This document shows positions 36,128 through 47,423 of a DNA stretch of 64,000 nucleotides, in pieces. The stretch comes from Spisula solida (lineage: Eukaryota; Mollusca; Bivalvia; Venerida; Mactridae). The position numbers and the translations under genes were made by a program. Numbering within the stretch: position 1 is the first letter of the stretch; the number at the start of each line of letters is the position of its first letter. The DNA is taken from assembly GCA_947247005.1 (NCBI GenBank), contig OX365955.1, positions 21,805,322 to 21,869,321 on the forward strand, written 5' to 3'. Under the pieces are notes generated by a model. It saw only the letters and a list, made by a program, of their open reading frames with translations. It ran no database searches and had not been told where the DNA came from.

Positions 36128-37028
36128 CACTTAACCAATGTTCTAACTACACCGACTAGAAAATTGAATATCTCTGGAATCGTTGTACTTATTTACACTA
36201 TATTTTGAAATCAAGTCTTAAATGTAAATAGGATGTTTTTGCAACACAGTCTGTGTAATATTAATCACCGAGGCATGACCATATACAATATCGATTTTTG
36301 TGCACGTGCTATTGAATGTTGGCGGGAAACCCATTCCACGTTGTAGATCCCTTTTTAGTCGTACGTCCTTTCAGACAAACACATTAGGGTCATATCATAT
36401 GCCATTTGAAGAAAGGACCAGAAACGTGGATAGTTAAGGTAGTGGTTTGTGTTGACGGGGATATACCGTCTAATTATAATCTTGTTAACTTTGGTTTTAG
36501 ATTTATTTTTATTATATGGGTGTAAAATTCAACCACAAACATTACCAGTTCATCATTTGTTATTTATTTTATTATATCAACATGAAAACACCAATATAAT
36601 GTCGGTTTTTTTACAAATGTTTTTACTTTTGGTTTCAGTCCCTACGACTGAAACCAAAAGTAAAAATATTTGTCAAGAGTGTTTTTATTATCTGTTAGCT
36701 CAAACCAATACGCCAACGACCCGTAACCTTGACCCTTTCTTCAAATGGCATACCAGCCATGTGATGTTTTTCTGATAGGACGGACGACTAAGAAGCGGTT
36801 GACAACGTGGAATCGAATTCCCTCCAAAACTTTCAAAGCACGCGTACAAAAGAGGATATTGTACCGTCATGCATCGGTGCACACTATTCCACCCAATTAC
36901 TTGTAAAAACATCATAATATCGTAGACGATATCGATTTAGACCCTTTTATAAAAATAACGTAGTTCAATGCAACGGTCCCAGAGATATTCAAATTTAAAT
37001 TCGGTGTAGTTAGAACATTGGTCAAGTG
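36128..37028. mobile_element. 901-bp foldback element, TA-flanked
   Basis: Almost the whole element is one imperfect palindrome. The arms run from CACTTAACCAATGTTCTAAC inward to a near-perfect 28-bp inner stem (36613-36640 / 36646-36673) around a 5-base loop. TA target duplications are at 36126-36127 and 37029-37030. The ends (CACTTAACC) match those of the 1229-bp element at 41848. No transposase. The 108-codon plus-strand frame crossing the loop is incidental. Confidence 0.8.
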
Positions 37029-37129
37029 TATTAAAGTAAATAAAGAAAACATAGATTAAATTATATAATGTGTTCAAATTAGATCGGTGTACGCTGGGAC
37101 CGAATTTGATTTATTTGTCCCATGTGTAC

Positions 37130-37440
37130 GCAATGTTGAAGTTGCATCTACGAATAGGAGATTTCACAGCTTATATACATTCATTGCATTAGCCAATTAT
37201 TTGGAATAAAATACTATATTTGGTGTTATGTTATGTTTATGTACAAAATGCCAACGTATGTTTAATTGAAATAATATTAAAAAATGTCAATACATTGTAT
37301 TTGTTTAATTTTAACAATGCATTGAATGAAACAATTACACCAACTAAAAGGAGATTTTCCTGCGAAAAGGACCGTTCGAAAAGGAGACGAAAATTCAAAG
37401 TATTGTCATCTTCTTGCAAATTACATACTCTAAAATAGTT
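37130..37440. repeat. Direct-repeat partner of 35870-36110
   Basis: 'TTGCATCTACGAA', 'ATACATTCAT', 'AATTGAAATAATATT', 'AAATTACATACTCTAAAA' and the GAAAAGGAG motif occur in the same order as at 35870-36110. An inverted relative lies at about 41170-41300. Confidence 0.45.
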
Positions 37441-37729
37441 GTTTTAATATATACGAGTATATATGAATTAGCTGATGTTTAAGTTAACGTATAGAAAATG
37501 ATATAAACTAATTTTCACCATTTTAATAAGTATTGTATAATATACACGTATGTTCATACACACGCTATTAATCACATATTAAAATTTAGTTAGCATTTAA
37601 ATGAACACGAAAATATTACATTATATATGTATGTATAAATACTATCTCAATTGTAAAATTCACTGCTCATTTTCAGGTTGTTAAAATTTAGGACTTCGGG
37701 ACATAATTGCATTATCCCTTTGTCACACT

Positions 37730-38170
37730 TAGTAAGTGTGTCAATTAAAGGTGTTGATTGATTGTGTAATCCCTTTATTCTCAATGTATAGATTACCGTA
37801 ATGGGGGGATATTTTGTTGCGTCATTTTTTACCAGAATTATGGTCCTTTGTTACTTTTACTATAAACCTTGTATTGGAAATATTGTGTATTGAACTCCTC
37901 ACAAACTGTAAGGTGGAATTCTTTCAAACTTTCACCGATTAACAATTTCAATGTATAAATGACCTTAAAGGATGGAAAGTTTGTTTTGCCAATTTTTACC
38001 AGAATATTGTTACTTTTACTAAATGATGGATCTTTGATATTTTTAATAGACTTATAAAGTCCACAAGGCTAAAGAAATTGAATAATGTTACCTCAAACTG
38101 CTATTCCCATTCCCTTCCCCATTTGAAATGATATGTGCTATAATAGGTGCATCCGTGTCTCATGGACACT
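37730..38170. repeat. 5'-truncated copy of the ~166-bp monomer family
   Basis: Shares TTACCAGAAT, TTGTGTATTGAACTCCTCAC and CTTTCAAACTTTCAC with 49151-50199 and ends with a hairpin (TGTCT-CAT-GGACA). It directly abuts the next element. Confidence 0.6.
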
Positions 38171-38175
38171 TTTTA

Positions 38176-41067
38176 TACGCCCGTTGAAAACGGGACGTAT
38201 TATGTGAACACCCTTGGCGGGCGTGCGGGCGGCGGCGTCCAGTAATTTGTCTGTACTCTAGCGCAAACAGTTTTCATCCGATCATCTTCAAACTTGCTGA
38301 CAATGCTTATGGGCATAATATCTAGGCCAAGTTCGATTATAGGCCAAATCGGCCTAGGCCTTATTGGGTTATGGTCCTTTAATAACCAAATAAGTATGAA
38401 ATTGGCCTTGTCTGTACTCTTACGCTAACAGTTTTCATCCGATCATCTTCAAACTTGCTGACAATGCTTATAGGCATAATATCTAGGCCAAGGTTGATTA
38501 CAGGCCAAATCGGCCTAGGCCTTATTGGGTTATGGGGCTTTAATAACCAAATAAGTATGAAATTGGCCTTGTCTGTACTCTTACGCTAACAGTTTTCATC
38601 CGATCATCTTCAAACTTGCTGACAATGCTTATATGCATAATATCTAGGCCAAGGTTGATTATAGGCCAATTCGGCCTAGGCCTTATTGGGTTATGGTCCT
38701 TTAATAACCAAATAAGTATGAATTTGGCCTTGTCTGTACTCTTACGCTAACAGTTTTCATCTGATCATCTTCAAACTTGCTAACAATGCTTATGGGCATA
38801 ATATCTAGGCCAAGTTCAATTATAGGCCAAATCGACTAAGGCCTTATTGGGTTATGGTCCTTTAATTACCAAATAAGTATGAAATTGGCTTTGTCTGTAC
38901 TCTTACGCTAACAGTTTTCATGCGATCATCTTAAAACTTGCTAACAATGCTTATGGGCATAATATCTAGGCCAAGTCCGATTTTAGGCCAAATCGGCTTA
39001 GGCCTTATTGGGTTATGGTCCTATAATTACCAAAATAAATGTGAAATTGGCCTTGTCTGTTCTTTAGTGCAAACAGTTTTCATCTCATCATCTTCAAACT
39101 TGCTGACAATGCTTATGGGCATAATATCTAGGCCAAGTTCGATTATAGGCCAAATCGGCTTAGGGCTTATTGGGTTATGGTCCTTTAATAACCAAATAAG
39201 TATGAAATTGGCCTTGTCTGTACTCTTACGCTAACATTTTTCATCTGATCATCTTCAAACTTGCTGACAATGCTTATAGGCATAATATCTAGGGCAAGTA
39301 CGAATATAGGCCAAATCTGCTTAGGCCTTATTGGGTTATGGTCCTTTAATAACCAAATAAGTATGAAATTGGCCTTGTCTGTACACTTACGCTCACAGTT
39401 CTCATCTGATCATCTTCAAACTTGCTGACAATGCTTATAGGCATAATATCTAGGCCAAGTTTGATTAAAGGCCAAATCGACCCAGGACTTATTGGGTTAT
39501 GGTCCTTTAATAACCAAATAAGTATAAATTTGGCCTTGTCTGTACTCTTACGCTAACAGTTTTCATCTGATCATCTTCAAACTTGCTAACAATGCTTATG
39601 GGGATAATATCTAGGCCAAGTTCAATTATAGGCCAAATCGACTCAGGCCTTATTGGGTTATGGTCCTTTAAATACCAAATAAGTATGAAATTGGCTTTGT
39701 CTGTACTCTTACGCTAACAGTTTTCATGCGATCATCTTAAAACTTGCTGACAATGCTTATGGGCATAATATCTAGACCAAGTCCGATTTTAGGCCAAATC
39801 GGCCTAGGCCTTATTGGGTTATGGTCCTATAATTACCAAAATAAATGTGAAATTTACCTTGTCTGTTCTTTAGTGCAAACAGTTTTCATCTCATCATCTT
39901 CAAACTTGCTGACAATGCTTATGGGCATAATATCTAGGCCAAGTTCGATTATAGGCCAAATCGGCTTAGGGCTTATTGGGTTATGGTCCTTTAATAACCA
40001 AATAAGTATGAAATTGGCCTTGTCTGTACTCTTACGCTAACAGTTTTCATCTGATCATCTTCAAACTTGCTGACAATGCTTATAGGCATAATATCTAGGG
40101 CAATTTCGAATATAGGCCAAATCTGCTTAGGCCTTATTGGGTTATGGTCCTTTAATTACCAAATAAGTATGAAATTGGCTTTGTCTGTACTCTTACGCTA
40201 ACAGTTTTCATGCGATCATCTTCAAACTTGCTGACAATGCTTATGGGCATAATATCTAGGCCAAGGTTGATTTAAGGCCTAATTGGTCTAGGCCTTATTG
40301 GGTTATGGTCCTATAATTACCAAAATAAATGTGAAATTTACCTTGTCTGTTCTTTAGTGCAAACAGTTTTCATCTGATCATCTTCAAACTTTGTGACAAT
40401 GCTTATGGGAATAATATCTAGGCCAAGTTAGATCATAGGCCAAGTCGGCTTAGGCCTTATTGGGTTATGGGCCTTTAATAACCAAATAAGTATGAAATTG
40501 GCCTTGTCTGTACTCTAACGCAAATAGTTTTCATCCGATCATCTTCAAACTTAGTGACAATGCTTATGGGCATAATATCTTGGCCAAGTTCGATTATAGG
40601 CCAAATCGGCCTAGGCGTCATTTGGTTATGGGCCTAAATTAATTACCAAATAAGTATGAAATTGGCCTTGTCTGTGCTCTAACGCAAACCGTTTTCATGC
40701 GATCGTCTTCAAACTTTGTGACAATGCTTATGGGCATAATATCTAGGCCAAGGTTGATTATAGGCCAAATTGGCCTAGGCCTTATTTGGTTATTATCCTA
40801 TAATTACCAAAATAAATGTGAAATTTACCTTGTCTGTTCTCTAGTGCAAAGAGTTTTCATCTGAGTATCTTCAAACTTGGTGACAATGTTTACGGATAAA
40901 ATATCTAAGACAATTTAAATTGTAGGCCAAATCAGCCTAGGCCTTCTTGGGTTATGGTCCTTTAATTAAAAAAAATGTTGGATTGTTTGTTTTTTTCATT
41001 CACCATGCCCTGAGACTCACCATGCCCCAAGACGGGCGTATTTTGTGACATTTTGGCACTCTTGTTT
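38176..41067. mobile_element. Hairpin-ended element with ~17 x 161-bp tandem core
   Basis: The left hairpin ACGCCCGTT-GAA-AACGGGACGT (38177-38198) is followed by about 17 monomers of 161 bp from 38251 to about 40975. Monomers are keyed by CTGTACTCTTACGCTAACAG, CATCTTCAAACTTGCTGACA and GGCCTTATTGGGTTATGGTC. The right end reads GACGGGCGTATTTTGTGACA then GGCACTCTTGTTT. Monomers 38734-39539 recur at 39540-40345 with very few changes, an 806-bp (five-monomer) higher-order period. The two 98-codon open frames (38938, 39744) are products of the repeat. Confidence 0.85.
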
Positions 41068-41291
41068 AGTTTAATTTATATATTTTCATAAAAATACTCT
41101 TGTGGCATGCAATTCACAATAAAATGACTGTATATTGATTTTTGATCTCCTTTTTGTATGTCTTTTTCGTCTAGAAATCTACTTTTCGTATGTCGTTTTC
41201 GCCGGGAAATCTCGTTTTCGTAGGCGCAATATTTACATTCCGGTCATTGCATACAATGAACGAATATTGACATTTTATCAATAATATTTCG

Positions 41292-41720
41292 ATGAAGATG
41301 AACTTTGACAAAACTGAAGTAATTTGGATTGGAAAACAAAAGTAAAGTACCAATAGCATAAAAACTAAATGGAAACTTCAATGGAACAAAAAACATTTTG
41401 ATATGCTTGGTATTACATTGCACGTTTATCTTAAAATGAAGATGAACTTTGACAAAACTAAAGTAATTTGGATTGGAAAACAAAAGTAAAGTGCCAATAG
41501 CATAAAAACTAAATGGAAACTTCAATGGAACAAAAACATTTTGATATGCTTGGTATTACATTGCACGTTGATCTTGAAATGAAGATGAACTTTGACAAAA
41601 CTAAAGTAATTTGGATTGGAAAACAAAAGTAAAGTGCCAATAGCATAAAAACTAAATGGAAACTTCAATGGAACAAAAAACATTTTGATATGCTTGGTAT
41701 TACATTGCACGTTGATCTTG
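41292..41720. repeat. 143/144-bp tandem triplication inside the LINE remnant
   Basis: Units start at 41292, 41436 and 41579 (ATGAAGATGAACTTTGAC) and are nearly identical. One unit is 144 bp and the next 143, so a single-base indel separates them. The minus-strand frames with a 'KFPFSFYAIG' period are artefacts. Confidence 0.9.
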
Positions 41721-41847
41721 AAAAAATGATAAAATTAAACTATAATGATAAACTACTAAAACATGCTACTTAACTGGAAACGACGAATTTTAACACGAAT
41801 CGGAAGAATACAAGTGATAAAAAACAATTATTTTATCTGCATTAATA

Positions 41848-43076
41848 CACTTAACCGATTTAAAAACGCAACATAGAGTTTTTGATAAATTTAAGCCAGT
41901 TAAGGTGCTTCAATTCTTTTAAAATTTTATATGTGATGAATTCAATACATGAAGTCAAAGATGTGCAAATGTCATTGTAATAAAGGTTTAGACGGTCACA
42001 AAACTAAACCACGAAATGTATTGGTTCGCAAAATTAATAATGTATTTATAAGCTGCAACCTGCAATTAAAATCAGACGTCTTTGCCTCATTGGCGGGAAA
42101 ATAAAGTGTTGTAGGATGTTGTTCAACACATCTATGAGAAAAACACGTATCAATCCAATCGCTCAGAAGTTTCTGCTTGATGATGCACTTCTTGACGGCC
42201 ATTTGTGTCTGCCGTCAAATTTCGTTTCACAAGTTAAAATGCAATGACCTCCACAGCCTCAACATGAGCTGTTAGCAAGTTTTTGCCCATCTAGCATAGG
42301 CTGCATTGTCTCCAATGGTGAAGAATGTACAGTTCTTATGTCTATGGCATCTCAAACCCGTAACCGGAAGTGGAAAATGGAATATGTCAGGATAAATAAG
42401 AAGACAGACAAAATGAAGCGATTTTCAACATGGGTCAAAATAAACATTAATCAAAATGTTACGGAATGTATATTTTAGCGAAATTACTTAATCGTACGCA
42501 TCGTTGCCTTCAAATTGTTGGTATAACAGAAAATATTTATGACCGGAAGTGGCGTCTTTAAAAAGACATTCGTTTGGTGCCATCATGTTTACGCGCTTGT
42601 ATCGTCGGCATACCTGACGCAGACAATCGTAGGTATAAAATACCTCTTGAAAACACTATGCAAGTCTAAATATCGTCGACAGACGACAGTTAATCTACTT
42701 TGCCATGATAAAACGTCACATAACTGCTTCAAGCAAGTCGATAGCACCAGGATGTTATGTATCCTAAAAGGCGTGGCACCGTATACAACGCACTTCAAAA
42801 TTTAATTTTATGTTTTTTTGTTGGGGTATTGTTTCCCTATAAATTGTCGGTCAAATCGTCACGCCCAGTGGTTTTGCTCACGCATCACGTGTAAATAATG
42901 AAAATGACGCCACTATGACGTAATGGGTCTAAATTGAAATATTTTTTCGTTGAAAATCGTACCAAGCATAAGACTAGCGTCCCATTCATTAGTTTATACT
43001 CCAATAGAATTTAAATAATAATTAATACAAAAAATACCGACCCCCAAAATTGTTGCGTTTCTAAATCGGTTAAGTG
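41848..43076. mobile_element. 1229-bp TA-flanked element nested in the LINE
   Basis: Terminal inverted repeats of ~25 bp (CACTTAACCGATTTAAAAAC / inverted CACTTAACCGATTTAGAAAC) are flanked by TA at 41846-41847 and 43077-43078. Interior words such as 'ttggcgggaaa' and 'gttgtagga' are shared with the 901-bp foldback at 36128. No intact transposase. The 88-codon frame at 42539 is not recognisable. Confidence 0.8.
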
Positions 43077-43744
43077 TACATTTATTTACATTTTTTCCTA
43101 ACCCAACGCAAGATCTGATTAAAATCTGTCTGACACATTATCTGAATTCATATGGGAAGGAAACGCCAAAATTAAGAAGAGTATTCTGACGAAACACAAT
43201 CGTTAAGAACGTTTGGGAATCACAGAAATAAGATACTTTTATACAGTCCTTAAAGTTGACTTGTATCAGAAGAATGGTAATGAGTAATGACAAATGGACA
43301 AATGTTGCAAAAACTATGATTGACCTACAGACATTATTACAATGCAGCTATTATTACCCAGAATGAATTGCAAATGGAATTAAAAATAATTATTAGCGAG
43401 ATACATTTTAAATGAATTTGTAACATTATGCAAAGAATACTAGTGTATATCCGTGAGTTAACCGAGCGCGATTAAACCTTTGATAAAACGGACACGGCCG
43501 ATAATTACCGAAGCGCGCGCAATGCATTATGGGTATTCAAGTCATAATTCGGCTATTTTTAGACATGCCTATCCATTCCAGTGTATATCCGTGCATTCTG
43601 TAAGAAGCAAAAAAGTAATGAAACAGAATTGATAGCACAACCCATCTACTACAATCCTAATATCCTTATATTAAACCCATTTTTTACAACTCATTGTTCA
43701 AAGCGGGTGTGCAAAATATCGAAATATCATGGTAACCGATAATA

Positions 43745-44155
43745 AAAACTTTAGAAAAAAATCATAAAAAATCAACCACTGGCAAGATGTCAAGATAATT
43801 TTACAGAAATTGTTGTTGGTTGACACTCTTACAAAATTGACATTTTTATCGTGATTCGTCAAAAAACATGGCCACATGTGGATGGGCGCTGTTTTTCCCT
43901 ATATATCTATAGTAATGTTTTTAAAAATCTTCTCCTCTAACAGTACTAGCTGGATTTCACTATAAATTGGTAAAATTGTTCCTTGGGTGGTTCTTACTTA
44001 AACAAGCTAAAATAAAAAATCAACCGCTGGCCAGATTTCAAATTATTTTTACAGAAATTGTTGTTGGGTGACCCTCTTACGAAATTGACACTTTTATTAT
44101 GATTCGTCAAAAACATTGCCGCCAGTGGGTGGGCCCTGTTTTCCCTATATATATA
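43745..44155. repeat. Two direct copies of a ~175-bp dispersed repeat
   Basis: AATCAACCACTGGCAAGATG at about 43770 and AATCAACCGCTGGCCAGATT at about 44018 open two copies sharing ACAGAAATTGTTGTTGG, GATTCGTCAAAAA and TTTTCCCTATATAT. A further part of the family lies at 45395-45450. Confidence 0.6.
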
Positions 44156-44192
44156 TACACATATAGTAATATATATATATATATATATATTT
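44146..44192. repeat. TA microsatellite
   Basis: Mostly (TA)n with short interruptions. Confidence 0.8.
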
Positions 44193-45544
44193 ATGACCGG
44201 CCAGGGAGAATACAAAAACAGGCACAATGTAGGTTGAAACGTGGTCATCCATGTTGAGTGATCAACATGAATGACCGGTTTAATGTTAAAAAATAAACAT
44301 AATAAAATACCAATACATGACAAACAAATTTTATAAAAATATACATATGAAAAGTAAAAACTTAAAATGTGGAGTTTCCGAAGGAAAAATGAGCCAAAGG
44401 ATAGGCATACGGTAAACCAACCGGATGACTATCTCCCCACATTTTGGCACATTGGATTTTATTATGCAAAACAAGAGTTAAACTACCTATTATCCTATCA
44501 TATACATGCTAATGCTGCATTGTACCATCAACTTATATCTTCAGCATTCAGATATGTTACACATTACCTCAACACTCAAAATAAATTGTATGTGGTGCTC
44601 AGACTGGGCTCTACATTATACATAAATGTTAAATACCCTCATTACATATGTGCAATACTCCTTCAACATCTATTGAATTATATGACTCAACATAGAATAT
44701 TTTCTATCCTGCTATGGCATCAACATCTATTAACAATTTTATTGCCATTTTACATTATGTAACACAACAGACGTTGGCGTGTTATATAGAACCTATTGCT
44801 AAAATGAATACAACACATATGTACAGTGGCATATAATATTAAAACATAATGACTAGAACAAAATATGCTTCTGAAGGTCTAATGCACCCCTGGCCCAAGC
44901 ACATAGTAAACAGCCCAAATTGTAAGGATAAATAGAATAGAATATAGTTTATATATTTTCCAAATGCTGGACCCTCTCGGGTATACAATTGTGATATTTA
45001 CATAAAAGACAATCCAAAGTTTAAAAAAACAAAAAACTATTCAAAGTAAAAGAGAAAACATATAAACAAACATGTAAATAATACTGATCAGAAAATACAA
45101 AATAAAATAAAATAATTAAAACAATAGTGCTTTCATTGGCTAGAGCACAAAGTTATTGGAATATCTAGCACATAATCAGAAGTATAATATTAAAAATAAT
45201 TCAAACAAGATCAAATAACAGCACCGTAGTATGGTATACATATTATACGACATTATTTTTCAAGTATATTGATCTTCTTAGCATACTTTGGTGTATAAAT
45301 TTTCCTGTCATGTTTATTGTTTCGACATTTTCGCTATACATTACATATTGGAACTTCTCTGAATCTGTAAATATGAGCCTTGAAGCAAAATCTTCTTCTC
45401 TAAAAGTAGTGGTATTTCATGTAAAATGGGTAACAATGTTCCTTGGGTTATCTAAAAAAAGCTAAAAGAATTATATTCCATGCAGATCAGAAAAACTTGA
45501 ACAGAAAGAAAGCATGAACATATGGTTCTACTGGATCAATGTGC
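44193..45544. other. Intergenic, no gene recognised
   Basis: The 131-codon plus-strand frame (44367-44762) has AT-driven composition and no motif, signal peptide or splice partner that I can identify. I do not call it a gene. Confidence 0.35.
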
Positions 45545-45592
45545 ACCGGTGAGCAACCTAGGGTCCTATGGGCCCACTTGTTTGTTTCTTTA
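45545..45592. repeat. Orphan 3' end of the GTGAGC element family
   Basis: GGTGAGCAACCTAGGGTCCT then ATGGGCCCACTTGTTT matches the terminal hairpin region of the element at 50250-50958. The rest of the element is absent. Confidence 0.5.
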
Positions 45593-45663
45593 TCTTTTCA
45601 ATATCACCTGATAAACATATCTGAATAAAAACAATTATTTTAAAACGTGTAAAACGTTAGAAA

Positions 45664-45765
45664 AAATGACTATACTAGTATACTATTTTTTGTACCTCCT
45701 TTTCGTCCTTTTCGTCCTATTCGTAGGCAAATCTGCTTTTCGTGTTACATGTAGTTATACCGATC
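45664..45765 (-). repeat. Right arm of the ~10-kb-spaced inverted repeat
   Basis: The reverse complement of this segment matches 35698-35782 across ACACGAAAAG.AGATTTGCC, TACGAA.AGGACGAAAAGG and the flanking 'tatgacta' and 'agtcat' words. Confidence 0.6.
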
Positions 45766-46159
45766 CATGAGAGCATAATTTGGGATATGTTCTTTCATAG
45801 TCGTTCTTGAGACTTCCTTTCAATTTCATACCGGTGACATGAAGGTCTAGTATCAATTAAAGAATAGAAATATTTAATCTAATTCGGTCAAAATGTCGGG
45901 GTACTTGAAACTTTAAGTAAACTATGACATTCTTTTTTTGTGAAGTTGTCGTATGTTTTGTGTGCCTCGCATATCGCTTAGAATATTTAAGCTAGATATA
46001 TGGTCTTGTTACTTTTCGGGAAGGCTATATCTATCAGCATTATGCTGAACTTGTACTAGGTATGCATTTTGTGTTTGCTGGAACTACGCTTTGGCAAATA
46101 CGGGCCTTGTTTTGCAAATCGTAATTTCGTGAAATTCGTTCGTTTCCTGGTTATTTATA

Positions 46160-46316
46160 ACTATTTTTGATTTGCATGGCAGTGTTTGTGCATTGTATAA
46201 ATCAACACTACTAATTACAGTTATTATGTTTATTATGTTGTATTGTATTCTGTATACTCATGTGTCGTTTTTACGATTTGAGTTAATAAAGATATGTTCT
46301 GTTCTGTTCTGTTCAG
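46160..46316 (+). mobile_element. 3' end of a LINE with (GTTCT)n tail
   Basis: 'TTACGATTTGAGTTAATAAAG' runs into ATGTTCTGTTCTGTTCTGTTC. A short 3' UTR ending in a pentanucleotide microsatellite is characteristic of some LINE clades. No coding part is left. Confidence 0.45.
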
Positions 46317-46699
46317 TTATTAATTCTAATTTATTTCTTAATTTCTCAAAGGTATTTAATGCTCGTTTTATATAGTGTTAAATGTAACACAATGTTTAAA
46401 AGATTTTCTTTGACAGTTCCGGCTCAGCTGCTACATCAATCGAATTTATCCCCGAATATTATCACACAAGTTCGGCTTAACAATCCTCAGTCGAAACAAA
46501 TTATATTACCAACGTGCTTTTAGAACAAAGTGTATATTTAAAGGTTAAACAAATTAAGGTTAAGTTACTTAGGCCTAATTCCCTTGCATCAACAGAAGCT
46601 GCGTGCCACAAAGTTCCACGTCTGATTAAAAAATAATTATCTATTGCGTAATTGAAATAATTGAAGCGCCCCCGTTGCCGTGTACAAATGTCATATATA
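46317..46699. other. Intergenic, nothing recognised
   Basis: No gene or clear repeat seen. Confidence 0.35.
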
Positions 46700-47421
46700 C
46701 ACTCGGCAAAACTTATAAGTACACACGTCGTTTTATCGTTATAACTTTTTTATTTTTTATTATTTTTGCATGAAATTTTGTGTACATGGTATTGACTGTC
46801 AAAGGACTGGATAAATAAAGTTTTTTCTACAAAATTAAATACAGCGGTTCATTGAACCATGAAACGTCAAAAACCGTAAAATGGCCGTGAAATTGACGCG
46901 TATTTGCGAATTATTTTTATGTAAGGTAAATTTGAATTTAAGATTTATTGTCAAATTAAAAAAACACAAAATAATTCGAATTTTCAAACAACAACATGGT
47001 GTTCTTTTACTTATTTTTTATTGTTATGGTCAAGGGGAGTTATATAACCATGTTCCAAATTTCATTTTTTATCAGAAGTTGATATTTTTAAACCTAAAGT
47101 GTGCTTGTTCCTATCATTGTTTTCTTTATTACTGTGTCCGTGATAAAAACATAGACTTGAAACCGTACTGTGTCAGCGCAGCGGGGCCATATGTGAATTC
47201 GCTACCTGACAATCGCCCGATGAAAACACGGCATTATTGTGTTTTTTTTAGATTCTGCTGTTGGCATCATTAGTTTATTCTGTTTGTGACAATTTAAACC
47301 AGATGTTAAAAACATCGATTGTATTGTAGCTCTACATATCCAATTTACATATGTTGAAATTTTCAGCACGATCATGTACACATTGACGGAACAAGTGTGT
47401 ACTTATAAGTTTTGCCGAGTG
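46700..47421. mobile_element. 722-bp TA-flanked Tc1/mariner-like element
   Basis: Perfect ~27-bp terminal inverted repeats (CACTCGGCAAAACTTATAAG ...) are flanked by TA (46698-46699, 47422-47423). Identical ends suggest a recent insertion. The internal 130-codon frame (46881-47273) shows no DDE motif or helix-turn-helix. It may be a deletion derivative. Confidence 0.8.
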
Positions 47422-47423
47422 TA

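Larger units (their letters stand above)
41292..43445 (+). pseudogene. LINE reverse-transcriptase remnant, split by a transposon
   Basis: Plus-strand translation in shifting frames shows the late RT and thumb region of a LINE: NFDKTEVIWIGKQK, KWKLQW...FDMLGI, then LLNWKRRILTRIGRIQVIKN ending at 41847. After the inserted element it resumes at 43079 with HLFTFFPNPTQDLI, SEFIWEGNAKIKKSIL, LGITEIRYFYTVLKVDL and NDKWTNVAKT. Stops and frame changes make it dead. The first motif block is tandemly triplicated (41292-41720). The domain order and 'IGRIQVIK' style suggest an L1/Tx1-like clade; this is tentative. Confidence 0.75.

Noticed and set aside
38938..40040. Two nearly identical 98-codon frames
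   Set aside because: They come from the 806-bp higher-order period of the 161-bp array, not from duplicated genes.
41244..41710. Minus-strand frames with repeated KFPFSFYAIGTLLLF
   Set aside because: Antisense of the triplicated LINE segment; the plus strand carries the recognisable RT motifs.
44367..44762. 131-codon plus-strand frame
   Set aside because: AT-driven composition, no motif, signal or splice partner; most likely chance.
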